DNA of 31,261 nt from Candidatus Peribacteria bacterium (GTDB lineage: Bacteria; Patescibacteriota; Gracilibacteria; UBA1369; GCA-2718715). The notes under the pieces are model-generated. The model was not told where the DNA came from, did not search any database, and saw only the letters and a program-made list of their open reading frames with translations. Shown one piece after another: positions 15,236-23,277 of this stretch. Position numbers and translations under genes: made by a program. Location: positions 1-31,261 of the forward strand of contig CALQZM010000001.1 of NCBI GenBank assembly GCA_943349385.1, read 5' to 3'. Every line of letters begins with the position of its first letter. Within the stretch, counting starts at the first letter, position 1.

Positions 15236-16786
15236 TTAATGTCTAAAACTTCGAACTCCAGTAAACACCATGCTTATTCCAAGTTCGTCGGCTTTAGCTA
15301 TTACTTCAGAATCTTTAATTGAGCCACCTGGTTGTAAAATTGCAGTTGCTCCTGCTTTATGAGCTTCTTCAATACCATCCGGAAAAGGGAAAAACGCGTC
15401 AGAAGCCATCACTGATCCTTGAACTTTTTCACCACCTTTATGCCTTGCAATATAGACTGAATCGATACGGGACATTTGTCCTGCACCTATTCCAGTAACA
15501 ATATCGTTACCATTTTTATCGGTTTTTGCAAAAATAATTGCGTTGGATTTAACATGTTTAACAATCTTACGAGCAAACAACATAGCGTTAATTTCGGCCT
15601 CGTTGGGGCTCAATTTGGTTACTACTTTTAAGTCCTCTTTATTTAAAATTGAAGTATCGGCAGTTTGAATCAAGATTCCACCTGCTACTTTTTTAATATC
15701 TCTTCTTTCTGTATCTAATAGCATTTCTCCAACTTCGAGTAGTCGAATATTTGGTTTCTTTTTAATCAATTCTAGGGCCTCTGGCTCAAAATGAGTACAG
15801 GCAATAATTTCTAAAAATAATTTTTGTTCCTCGATATATTTAGCAACTTCAACTGTAAAAGCTCGATTCATTGCCACAACTCCTCCAAAAGAAGATAGCG
15901 TATCTACTTGATGTGATAATTTAAAGGCTTCGTCTATAGTTTCACTAGAAGCTACACCGCAAGGGTTATTATGTTTTACAATAACTACTGTTGGGCGTTC
16001 AAACTCTTTTACAAGTTCAATAGCACTGTCGGCATCTACAATATTATTAAACGATAACTCTTTACCACCAAGGACTTTGGCGTTGGTAATATTTGCATCT
16101 CTATTCTCAGGATTCCTAAAAAAAGCAGCTTTTTGATGCGGATTTTCACCATATCGCAAGGTAGTAACTTTTTCGTAATTCAATAATAATTGTTCTGGAA
16201 GTTGGTTAATTTTCCTAAAATACTGAGTAATAGCTGTATCGTATTTTTCGATCGTATCAAAGCATTTTGCAGCTAATAATTTCCGGGTTTCCAAAGTAGT
16301 TTGATTGTTTATGGCAAGCTCCTCGGTGACTTTTGAATAGTCAGAAGGATCCACCACAACTGTAACAAATTTAAAATTTTTGGCAGCAGCTCTAAGCATT
16401 GTTGGTCCGCCTATGTCTATGTTTTCAATAGCAACTTGTTCAGTAACATTTGGCTTAGCAATTGTTTCTACAAAAGGATACAAGTTGACAACTACAAAGT
16501 CGATCCACTCAACATTGTTAACCGTGGCATCTTTTTGATGGTTATCGTTGTCTCGTAAGCCTAGTATTCCGCCGTGGATTTTTGGATTTAAGGTTTTTAC
16601 TCGACCGTCCATAATTTCTGGGTATCCAGTAAAATCACTAACTTTAGTAATTTTTAATCCTGAATCGGCAAGTAATTGGTAAGTTCCTCCGGTTGAAATA
16701 ATTGATACTCCGAGCCGTTCTAACTCTTTGGCAAATTCAACAATCCCAGTTTTGTCTGAGACGCTTATTAGTGCTATTTTTTTCAT
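15236..16786 (-). CDS. purH: Bifunctional AICAR transformylase / IMP cyclohydrolase
   Basis: PurH formylates AICAR with 10-formyl-tetrahydrofolate and closes FAICAR to IMP, the last two purine steps. The N-terminal cyclohydrolase domain (ALISVSDKTGIVEFAKEL, STGGTYQLL, VKTLNPKIHGGIL) and the C-terminal transformylase domain (LRYGENPHQKAAF, KELSFNNIVDADSA, the catalytic block VKHNNPCGVA, and the terminal MVFTGVRSFRH) are both complete. I use the ATG at 16786 (MKKIALISVSDKTG). An in-frame ATG at 16810 would add eight residues, but it overlaps the predicted promoter. Two PurP-family proteins in the same window duplicate the formylation step by a folate-free route. The protein is about 516 residues, a normal length. 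Confidence 0.97.
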   Translation of the reverse strand: MKKIALISVSDKTGIVEFAKELERLGVSIISTGGTYQLLADSGLKITKVSDFTGYPEIMDGRVKTLNPKIHGGILGLRDNDNHQKDATVNNVEWIDFVVVNLYPFVETIAKPNVTEQVAIENIDIGGPTMLRAAAKNFKFVTVVVDPSDYSKVTEELAINNQTTLETRKLLAAKCFDTIEKYDTAITQYFRKINQLPEQLLLNYEKVTTLRYGENPHQKAAFFRNPENRDANITNAKVLGGKELSFNNIVDADSAIELVKEFERPTVVIVKHNNPCGVASSETIDEAFKLSHQVDTLSSFGGVVAMNRAFTVEVAKYIEEQKLFLEIIACTHFEPEALELIKKKPNIRLLEVGEMLLDTERRDIKKVAGGILIQTADTSILNKEDLKVVTKLSPNEAEINAMLFARKIVKHVKSNAIIFAKTDKNGNDIVTGIGAGQMSRIDSVYIARHKGGEKVQGSVMASDAFFPFPDGIEEAHKAGATAILQPGGSIKDSEVIAKADELGISMVFTGVRSFRH

Positions 16787-16798
16787 AGTTCTGATATT

Positions 16799-16826
16799 AA
16801 TGTACCCCATTTCTAAGCATTGCCAA
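16799..16826 (-). promoter_or_regulatory. Candidate promoter of purH
   Basis: TTGGCA (16826-16821), a 16-nt spacer and TACATT (16804-16799) lie on the minus strand in the 56-nt gap after yidD. It would place the start just upstream of the ATG at 16786. Confidence 0.4.
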
Positions 16827-16842
16827 TATTAACAGTTGAATA

Positions 16843-17076
16843 TTATGATGGCAAGTCGATTCCTCCTTTAGACCATGGATTACATTTTAGAACCCTTTTT
16901 ATTCCTTTTAAAAGTCCGATTACAAATCCTCTTTTTTGAATTATTTGCTTAGTGTATTCAGAGCAGCTGGGGTGGTACTTGCAAAATCCATTCGGGAAAA
17001 ACGCCCTCATTAAACCATGATCTGGTGATAATGTTTTTTGGTACAGATTTATTACTGAAATTAATATTTTTTTCAT
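16843..17076 (-). CDS. yidD: Membrane protein insertion efficiency factor YidD
   Basis: YidD is a small membrane-associated protein thought to help YidC insert proteins. The 77-residue sequence has the family's conserved cysteine pattern: YQKTLSPDHG, the block FCKYHPSCSEYTKQ, GFVIGLLKGIKRVLKCNPW and the ending GGIDLPS. The ATG follows directly after the TAA stop of the M23 peptidase gene, so the two genes are almost certainly co-transcribed. In many bacteria yidD sits beside rnpA and yidC; here it does not. Confidence 0.96.
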   Translation of the reverse strand: MKKILISVINLYQKTLSPDHGLMRAFFPNGFCKYHPSCSEYTKQIIQKRGFVIGLLKGIKRVLKCNPWSKGGIDLPS

Positions 17077-18396
17077 TTATTCCATACAAGTATATGGATT
17101 TATCCTTTCCCCATCTTTATGACATTCGTAATGTAAATGGATTCCAGTTGCACCATAAACTCGTCCAGTATTACCCATTTTAGAAATAATTTGACCTTTT
17201 GATACTTTATCTCCTTCGGTAACGTAAAGTTCATCGTTATGGGCATACAAAGTTTTGTATCCATTACCATGATCAACTATCACATAATTACCGTATGCAC
17301 CACCCCAGCCTGCAACTTCAACCGTACCGCCAGCAGTTGCCCAAATGGCTGGTCTTGATCTATTAGCAATATCAAGTGCATAGTGGCCTCTCTTGTACCC
17401 TTGAGTTATGTTACCGTCAGTAGGTTTACCCCAAATTCCTGATGAAACAGGTGCAACTTGATTAGGCCTAGCAGAACCACTTTTTATAGTTGCCGGTTTT
17501 ACAGATGGGTCAGCATCTTGCACGATTGATTTAGAAGATGTTACTCCTTTGATTGGAGCAACCTTTGGTGCAGGTGGCTTTTCGAATCCTGGGTAATTTG
17601 GAGCTATATTAGCGTTTATGTCTGTTTGAATGTTGGCAATTTTTGTCGGCTTATTAGCTGGCTTAGTTGTGTCAATTTTAGGCTGTTCAGCAATTAATTG
17701 AGTTGTAATTCGTTTTCCACCTGGAATAAAAACTTTGGCTCCAACATTTAATCCACTAGACAATAGATTGTATTTTTTAATTAATTCACTATCTGTTTCG
17801 TATTTCACTGCTAACCCAAGTAGAGTGTCGCCTCGTTTAACAATATGACTTATTCCATTAGCAGGAGGTATGCTTAAGGTATCACCCGGTTTTACAGTAT
17901 CAATATTTACTATTCCGTTTTCCCATACAATCGTTTCTGGCGATAATGTGTACATACTAGCAATCAACTCTAAAGTTTCACCTCGTTGAACTTGGTGACT
18001 TACGTAATCAAGCCTATCAACTTTTACTGACTCGCCTTCTTCGGGCATATTTTTTACTAGGAAACCTTCTTCGGTTGCTACTAATTGAGCCAAATTGTTA
18101 TACTCGATATCTTCTGGAGTTAAGTAACTTGAGGCCTGTGTGGCAAAATTAGATTCACCAAAAATATAACCAGTTGGATTAATTGAGCTCAGAACTAATA
18201 GTACTAATGCAATGGAAGCAGTCTTTTTTAAAATCTCTTTTTCTGGCATTAAGGCAGACTGAGCGACTTTATGTTCATGTAAAAAATGAGCATATCGGCT
18301 ACGCTTAACAAGTTTAGGGAACTTGTTAACAACTAGTCGCTTTAAAGATCTAAGAAATTTTTCCGATATTGGTCCTAAGGATCTAAAGAAAGACAT
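17077..18396 (-). CDS. Membrane-anchored LysM / M23 peptidoglycan endopeptidase
   Basis: The protein is expected to bind peptidoglycan through LysM modules and to cut peptide cross-links, or to act as a regulator of other wall enzymes. After a basic N-terminal tail (1-55) comes one membrane segment (about 56-78). LysM modules follow at 132-178 (HQVQRGETLELIASMYTLSP) and 182-226 (HIVKRGDTLLGLAVKYETDS), then a proline-rich linker and a C-terminal M23 domain (about 325-436). The zinc ligands look intact: HYALD (HxxxD) and HLHYE (HxH), with the usual G-YGNYVIVDHGNGY core. The first 50 residues are long and strongly basic for this family. The gene overlaps none of its neighbours and is followed directly by yidD. 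Confidence 0.93.
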   Translation of the reverse strand: MSFFRSLGPISEKFLRSLKRLVVNKFPKLVKRSRYAHFLHEHKVAQSALMPEKEILKKTASIALVLLVLSSINPTGYIFGESNFATQASSYLTPEDIEYNNLAQLVATEEGFLVKNMPEEGESVKVDRLDYVSHQVQRGETLELIASMYTLSPETIVWENGIVNIDTVKPGDTLSIPPANGISHIVKRGDTLLGLAVKYETDSELIKKYNLLSSGLNVGAKVFIPGGKRITTQLIAEQPKIDTTKPANKPTKIANIQTDINANIAPNYPGFEKPPAPKVAPIKGVTSSKSIVQDADPSVKPATIKSGSARPNQVAPVSSGIWGKPTDGNITQGYKRGHYALDIANRSRPAIWATAGGTVEVAGWGGAYGNYVIVDHGNGYKTLYAHNDELYVTEGDKVSKGQIISKMGNTGRVYGATGIHLHYECHKDGERINPYTCME

Positions 18397-18450
18397 TAAA
18401 ACTCTCGCATTTAAGAATTTTTTAACGTTTCTTGGAGTCCTGTTTTTTTT

Positions 18451-18481
18451 ATTATAGATAAGTTTTTACCTTAGTTACCAA
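18451..18481 (-). promoter_or_regulatory. Weak candidate promoter of the M23 peptidase gene
   Basis: TATAAT (18456-18451) is perfect, but the best -35 (TTGGTA, 18481-18476) is 19 nt away. The remaining gap from 18482 to 18605 shows no gene or clear structure. Confidence 0.35.
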
Positions 18482-18605
18482 TAGATGCTTGCGTTACTGC
18501 AGCTTTCTGAAGCAAACTTTTGGGGCAGACAGCGCCATATAATATTTAGAATCGTGTCTTGCAGAGTATTATATAGATTTATTTTAAAATGTAAACCCTA
18601 CAAGC

Positions 18606-19100
18606 CTATGAATGTAATAAAGAATAGTCGTTTTGGTCTATTCTAAGCACTAATTTATTAAATATTTTAAATAGTGGATTTTTTATTTTAGCCTGAAAAG
18701 TTAGTATCATTTCGTTGTATCTATGAACTAACTCAGGGATTTTTAGTTTTGCATTTTCAAAATCACCTTTGACTAATCTTGATTTTTTTAAATCTAATTT
18801 TGTTTTGCAAAAATTTTCTAACACTAAAAATTTTGCCTGAATTAATTGTTCGTTTTCTGTATTCAAACTTGTTCGTAAATCCTGGATTAAGGGTAATAAA
18901 CTGCTTGTATACAAAGTACGGTCTACTTCAAAAGTTAAATTCTGTAAGACATCAGAATAATATTGCTGGGCATCTTTTAAATTATGTAGATTAAGTTTTA
19001 AGTTCCTAGAAACTGTTAAAAAACTAAAGCATAGATTTAAAGTCCATAAAAATGTTATTATTAGTATACCTAAAAGTCCTAAAAATAAGTCGAATCCCAT
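18606..19100 (-). CDS. LemA-like membrane-anchored helical protein
   Basis: The 164-residue protein has one N-terminal membrane segment (about 3-28) followed by a helical domain. The overall size, topology and the late block VHRYNEMILTFQAKIKNPLFKIFNKL match the LemA family pattern of RYNxxVxxFNxxIxxFP. The family's early motif (N-LV-RNRV-EAW-DI-V-LKRR) is not obvious, so the match is only moderate. LemA proteins have no firm biochemical role. The start codon touches that of the divergent gene at 19101 with no gap. A helical coiled-coil protein of another family remains possible. Confidence 0.6.
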   Translation of the reverse strand: MGFDLFLGLLGILIITFLWTLNLCFSFLTVSRNLKLNLHNLKDAQQYYSDVLQNLTFEVDRTLYTSSLLPLIQDLRTSLNTENEQLIQAKFLVLENFCKTKLDLKKSRLVKGDFENAKLKIPELVHRYNEMILTFQAKIKNPLFKIFNKLVLRIDQNDYSLLHS

Positions 19101-20348
19101 ATGTCGTATTTAAATAAATTCTTTACTAAACATTACCATAAAGTTGCCCTTACTATAATATTTTTATTACTAGTTTTATTGCCATTTAATGCAATTTTAC
19201 AGGTAATACTAAATTACAAACTAAATATTACTGGTCTAGGATTAGCAAAAGAGGCTTTATTAATTTTCTTATTTTTCGGAAACTTTATATACAACCTTAT
19301 TAAAAAAAACTGGAGTTCGTTTAAAATTATAGCACCTACATTGGCCTTTTTAACTTGGACTATTGCAAGTTTAGCCTTTGCTGATGGGCAAATTCTAGAA
19401 AGATTAGTTTATGGATTAAAGTATGATGGATTTTATTTAGTAATTTTTATTATTGGAGTAACTTTTCCAAAAGAAATCTACGAAGCTAGAGCTAAAATAC
19501 TTAAATTTGCTTTTATGTCTGGATTTTTTGCGGTACTTATAAGTTTGATTATTCACTTTGTAATTACACCAGAAAACTTAACCAAAATTGGATACCGCGA
19601 TGACTGGAGCACTTTTTACACCAACCAATCTTTAGCTTTTTGCCAAAAAATTGAGAATACCGAAACTTGCCGTCTTCAAGGAGTTTTCTCTGGACCAAAT
19701 CAAGCTGGATCGAACATTCTACTTTATTTTGTGCTTTTACTTACTATTAATTTTAAAAACAATAAACTCAAACTAATTTTTGGCGGGATCCTACTTTTTG
19801 CTTTAATACTTACATTTTCAAGAAGTGCCTGGCTGGCATTAATTGCAATTTTAATTCTTAGCTTATTTAAAAACTCCCAAATAAATAAAAAAATAATTTT
19901 AAGTTCAGTTGCTGCAGCTGTTGCAGGCATAGGATTTTTAATCTGGATGTTCCCAGAAACAGTGGTTCGAATGGGTTCAAATTCAGACCGAGTAACACTT
20001 TGGATAGACAGTTTTAAATATTGGCTTAATCAACCTTTAACTGGTTTTGGATTAGCCGAAAGCGGACCTGCTTCTAGACAGCTAAACCAAGAATTAATAA
20101 CTGAGAACTGGTTCTTACAAATTCTAATTAACTTTGGGTTAATTGGCTTAATACTATATCTCTACAATTACTTTAAAATTGTTCAAAGACTTTTTAAAAA
20201 GCGCCAAACCTTATTTTGGGCAATACTTTTTGTGGCTCTAATAATCCCTCTAAATTTACTGCACTATTTTGAGGATAGTGGATTTAGTTACACCTTATTT
20301 TTACTATCTGGAATCATACTAAACAGCAATTCCGATACAACCGACTGA
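19101..20348 (+). CDS. O-antigen ligase / Wzy-type polytopic membrane protein
   Basis: Members of this family join or polymerise surface glycans on the outer face of the membrane. The 415-residue protein has 10-12 hydrophobic segments and a large loop in the middle. It carries the family block LTFSRSAWLAL (about 237-247), GPNQAGSN upstream, and the late GFGLAESGPASR ... HYFEDSGFSY. The substrate cannot be told from sequence: lipid-linked sugar, teichuronic-type polymer or glycoprotein glycan are all possible. The gene starts at the base after the start codon of the divergent LemA-like gene. Its 3' end runs 61 bp into the end of murG on the other strand. It is the only gene here ending in TGA. 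Confidence 0.82.
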   Translation: MSYLNKFFTKHYHKVALTIIFLLLVLLPFNAILQVILNYKLNITGLGLAKEALLIFLFFGNFIYNLIKKNWSSFKIIAPTLAFLTWTIASLAFADGQILERLVYGLKYDGFYLVIFIIGVTFPKEIYEARAKILKFAFMSGFFAVLISLIIHFVITPENLTKIGYRDDWSTFYTNQSLAFCQKIENTETCRLQGVFSGPNQAGSNILLYFVLLLTINFKNNKLKLIFGGILLFALILTFSRSAWLALIAILILSLFKNSQINKKIILSSVAAAVAGIGFLIWMFPETVVRMGSNSDRVTLWIDSFKYWLNQPLTGFGLAESGPASRQLNQELITENWFLQILINFGLIGLILYLYNYFKIVQRLFKKRQTLFWAILFVALIIPLNLLHYFEDSGFSYTLFLLSGIILNSNSDTTD

Positions 20349-21349
20349 CGTACTTGGTTAGTATCTTTCAAATCTAATTTAGAATTATTTTCAAGATTCA
20401 ATAAAGCAGATTCAAAGGATTCATAACTTAAGTCTTTTTCTAAAATCACTTCTGCCGCCGAAGTTTCGGCGTATTTTGTAGCATTCAAGATTTGTTCACC
20501 CCGACTTTGATTGTAATCTAAAGGAACTAAAATTGCTTTTTTCTTTAAACTCGAAAACTCACTTAATGCACTAGCACCTGACCGACTTAGGATTAAATCT
20601 GCTGCAGCGTAGGCATCTTTTAGCTCTTGATCTAAATACTCAAATTGAATATAGCCATCTTTTACCATTGGGACAGCTTTGCCGCGCCCGGCTATGTGCA
20701 CGACATTAAAACGACTTAGCAGGGCTGGCAGATTTTGCCGAACGAAGTCGTTAATGACCCCAGCGCCCAGGCTGCCGCCCATTACTAATAAAGTTGGTTT
20801 TGATGACGATAAACTGTATTTAGTTAAAAATACTTGCTTGTCGCCCGTAAAAAGTTGTTGGCGAATTGGCAGTTTTACTACTTTGAAATCCCTGAATTTT
20901 TTAGCAAAAATATCAGTGTCAGCCCAAACTTGTTTGGCGACTTTTGCTGTTATTCTTGTTGTTAATCCTGGTATTGAGTCTGATTCGTGAATTACTATTG
21001 GGACTCCTATACAGGCTGCTGCAAACACAACAGGCAAACTTACGAATCCCCCTTTAGAGAAAACTAAATCCGGTTTAATTCGCCAGATTAGAGTAAGACT
21101 CTGAAAAAATCCGACTGGCACTTTAAAAAGGTCAATAAAATTATCTAAAGAAAAATATCGGCGAAACTTACCTGTGTGCACTTTATAAAAATCCACATCG
21201 CTATTGGCCAACAGTTTAGTTTCGAGTCCATAATAAGACCCAATATAAGAAATTTTAGTCGTCGGTTGCGTCTTTTTGATAGATTCGATGATAGCTAGGT
21301 TTGGCATTATGTGCCCGGCTGTTCCGCCTCCTGTTAGTAGTAGGTGCAT
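20288..21349 (-). CDS. murG: UDP-GlcNAc:lipid I N-acetylglucosaminyltransferase MurG
   Basis: MurG adds GlcNAc to lipid I, forming lipid II on the inner face of the membrane. The 353-residue protein has the N-terminal nucleotide-binding-type loop LLTGGGTAGHIMPNLA, the HESDSIPGLT block (usually HEQN-PG), the GGSLGA loop of the UDP-sugar site, SRSGASALSEF and VPLDYNQSRGEQILNA. All expected motifs are present, some with small changes. The N-terminal 32 codons overlap the end of ftsW in another frame (95 nt). The 3' end overlaps the convergent glycan ligase gene. Confidence 0.97.
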   Translation of the reverse strand: MHLLLTGGGTAGHIMPNLAIIESIKKTQPTTKISYIGSYYGLETKLLANSDVDFYKVHTGKFRRYFSLDNFIDLFKVPVGFFQSLTLIWRIKPDLVFSKGGFVSLPVVFAAACIGVPIVIHESDSIPGLTTRITAKVAKQVWADTDIFAKKFRDFKVVKLPIRQQLFTGDKQVFLTKYSLSSSKPTLLVMGGSLGAGVINDFVRQNLPALLSRFNVVHIAGRGKAVPMVKDGYIQFEYLDQELKDAYAAADLILSRSGASALSEFSSLKKKAILVPLDYNQSRGEQILNATKYAETSAAEVILEKDLSYESFESALLNLENNSKLDLKDTNQVRQSVVSELLFSMIPDSKNKV

Positions 21350-22520
21350 AGTTTAAATTGCAGTTTCGAGAAATATTTAAGAGGATTCCTATCCCAATCA
21401 TATTTGCCATTAGAGAGGATCCTCCATAAGAAATGAATGGCAAAGTTATACCTGTTACTGGTAAAACACCTGTATTTACTCCGATATTAACAAATGCTTG
21501 CATGGTAATCCATAGAGTAATTCCTGTGGCTAAAAACATACTGTACCGATCAGGGGCATTTTTTGCAATTTGTAGCCCTCGCCAGCCAATAAATCCAAAT
21601 CCAAATAAAACAAATATAATCCTAGTAAATCCTAGTTCTTCGGCACTGGCGGCAAAAATAAAGTCGTCTGAAGCCTGTGGCAACCAATAGGATTTTTGGA
21701 CTCCTTTAGTTAATCCTCTACCCCAAAATCCACCACTGGCAACGGCTATATTTGCCTGTTCGGTTTGCCAACAATAGTCACGAGCAGTTCCTTCATCGTT
21801 AACTTGGCAGAATTCTTCGGAGCCGGTGAAGTAAGATCCAAATCTATACTTCAAATAGTCCGTCGTGGTAATAGCTATTGTGCCAACAAAGATGGCAATA
21901 ACCAATCCAATTGCTAAATGTTTAACTCTAGCCCCGGCTAAAAAGAACATTCCTACCGTAATACAACTATAAATCAAAATTGATCCAAAATCAGGCTGTC
22001 CGGCTAAAAGTAAAATTGGTAGACCGGCAATTACGCAAAACGAAATAAATCCTTTCTCAAAACTTTGGACATCTTTACCTTTATTTTCTAACCATCTGGC
22101 TAAATAAAGTATAATTGCAATTTTTCCAAATTCGGCAGGTTGGATTGAATTCCCAAAGAAAGTAAACCAAGCTGTTGCAAAAGTTGAATTTGAACTTCCA
22201 AAAAGCAATAATAATGCCAAAGTGATTAAGGTACCAATGTAAATAAATCCTGAGACTGAACGCCAAAACTTTAATGGCATTCGTACCGTAATGAAAAATA
22301 AGATCGCTGCTAGCAATACCCGGAATAAATGTTTTTTAAATAAGTAGTAACAATCAACGCCGTTCACACCACATTCAGGCAGGCTAACGCCAGCAGTATT
22401 TGTTAGTTCAATCGACTTAGGAACACCGATACTGGCGATCATTATGATTCCAAATAGAATTAAAAATGAAACTACAATTAACAGAATATAATCTATTTGG
22501 CCTTTGGATTTAGAATTCAT
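21255..22520 (-). CDS. ftsW: SEDS-family septal peptidoglycan polymerase FtsW
   Basis: FtsW is a polytopic membrane glycosyltransferase that polymerises lipid II at the division site together with a class B PBP. The sequence has about ten membrane segments and the SEDS signatures: QPDFGSILIY, a large extracellular loop with TEQANIAVASGGFWGRGL, AEELGF and LPFISYGGSSL. The order ftsW-murG is the usual dcw-cluster order. I use the ATG at 22520 (MNSKSKGQIDYILL). In-frame starts also exist at 22565 (GTG) and 22556 (ATG), adding 15 or 12 basic residues. The tail after the last helix overlaps murG by 95 nt. RodA is the alternative, but the neighbour murG favours FtsW. Confidence 0.93.
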   Translation of the reverse strand: MNSKSKGQIDYILLIVVSFLILFGIIMIASIGVPKSIELTNTAGVSLPECGVNGVDCYYLFKKHLFRVLLAAILFFITVRMPLKFWRSVSGFIYIGTLITLALLLLFGSSNSTFATAWFTFFGNSIQPAEFGKIAIILYLARWLENKGKDVQSFEKGFISFCVIAGLPILLLAGQPDFGSILIYSCITVGMFFLAGARVKHLAIGLVIAIFVGTIAITTTDYLKYRFGSYFTGSEEFCQVNDEGTARDYCWQTEQANIAVASGGFWGRGLTKGVQKSYWLPQASDDFIFAASAEELGFTRIIFVLFGFGFIGWRGLQIAKNAPDRYSMFLATGITLWITMQAFVNIGVNTGVLPVTGITLPFISYGGSSLMANMIGIGILLNISRNCNLNYAPTTNRRRNSRAHNAKPSYHRIYQKDATDD

Positions 22521-22592
22521 GTGAAATGATTTGTACAGAATTTTTAGCTTAGTCATTTTACACACGAATTGAGATGCGTGGAATCTTTTTTA

Positions 22593-22621
22593 TTGACTAA
22601 TAGACTTTCAGTTTTTTAAAT
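22593..22621 (+). promoter_or_regulatory. Promoter of lspA
   Basis: TTGACT (22593-22598), a 17-nt spacer and TTAAAT (22616-22621) precede the ATG at 22641. AGGTGA lies about 12 nt before the start, one of the few Shine-Dalgarno-like sites here. Confidence 0.5.
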
Positions 22622-22640
22622 CAGGTGATATATTTATTTT

Positions 22641-23045
22641 ATGAAAATTTTTAAGAACAATTTTAATTGGACTGCTCTAGTTTTTGGTCTAATCGTACTT
22701 GATCAATTGAGTAAATTTATTTTTGTAAAATATTTTGAAAATTTAGTTTTTTACAATCGCGGAATTGCTTTTAGTATTTCAGTCCCAATTTATTTAGTTA
22801 TTCTTTTAGCGGTAACAATCTGCTTAATAATTGGATATTTAAAATACAAAAACTTACTTGGGCACGACTACATTTGGGCTTTTTTCATTGCTGGATCAAT
22901 AGGAAACTTAATCGACCGAGTAAGGCTACAAGCTGTAATAGATTTTATAAACCTAGGCTGGTTTCCAGTATTTAATATTGCCGATATATTGTTAACGGTA
23001 AGTGCATTTTTAATTGCCTATTTTTATATTCTGAAGGCGGAATAG
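22641..23045 (+). CDS. lspA: Lipoprotein signal peptidase (signal peptidase II)
   Basis: LspA cuts the signal peptide of prolipoproteins before the lipid-modified cysteine, in the membrane. The 134-residue protein is near the short end of the family and has four hydrophobic segments. The aspartyl-peptidase blocks are intact: LDQLSKF, NRGIAFSIS, GNLIDRVRLQAVIDFI with the first catalytic Asp, and FNIADILL with the second. The gene is divergent from ftsW and is followed by several hairpins. None of the secreted proteins in this window shows an obvious lipobox. Confidence 0.97.
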   Translation: MKIFKNNFNWTALVFGLIVLDQLSKFIFVKYFENLVFYNRGIAFSISVPIYLVILLAVTICLIIGYLKYKNLLGHDYIWAFFIAGSIGNLIDRVRLQAVIDFINLGWFPVFNIADILLTVSAFLIAYFYILKAE

Positions 23046-23068
23046 TTTGGAACAGTTTGCGGTTAACA

Positions 23069-23082
23069 TTTCGCCGGCGAAA
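23069..23082. repeat. 14-bp perfect palindrome after lspA
   Basis: TTTCGCCGGCGAAA is a perfect palindrome 24 nt after the lspA stop. A T-run (GGGTTTTTT, about 23093-23101) follows some distance away. It may belong to a terminator of lspA. Confidence 0.4.
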
Positions 23083-23169
23083 GTGGGCACGAGGGTTTTT
23101 TAAAATATTCAGGCAGTTTAGCAAGAAATATTAGGTAAAATAAAAATTAAGTTTTTTAGTTAATGAGCC

Positions 23170-23213
23170 AATATAAAAAGAGGCACCTCTGACGAGGTGC
23201 CTCTTTTTATATT
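23170..23213. terminator. Strong bidirectional terminator
   Basis: A perfect 20-bp stem (23170-23189 with 23194-23213) closes a TGAC loop. The GC-rich core AGAGGCACCTC/GAGGTGCCTCT is flanked by A- and T-runs, so it fits termination on both strands between convergent lspA and the SPFH gene. Confidence 0.93.
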
Positions 23214-23230
23214 ATCGACTATTCTTGAAG

Positions 23231-23260
23231 TTTAAATCCGACGGCGCCGTCGGATTTAAA
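23231..23260. repeat. 30-bp perfect palindrome near the end of the SPFH gene
   Basis: TTTAAATCCGACGGC is followed directly by its exact complement GCCGTCGGATTTAAA. It lies 17 nt beyond the SPFH stop codon at 23278. Without a loop or T-run it is not a typical terminator. It is far more GC-rich in its core than the surroundings. Confidence 0.9.
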
Positions 23261-23277
23261 GTCTCATTATAACGTTA

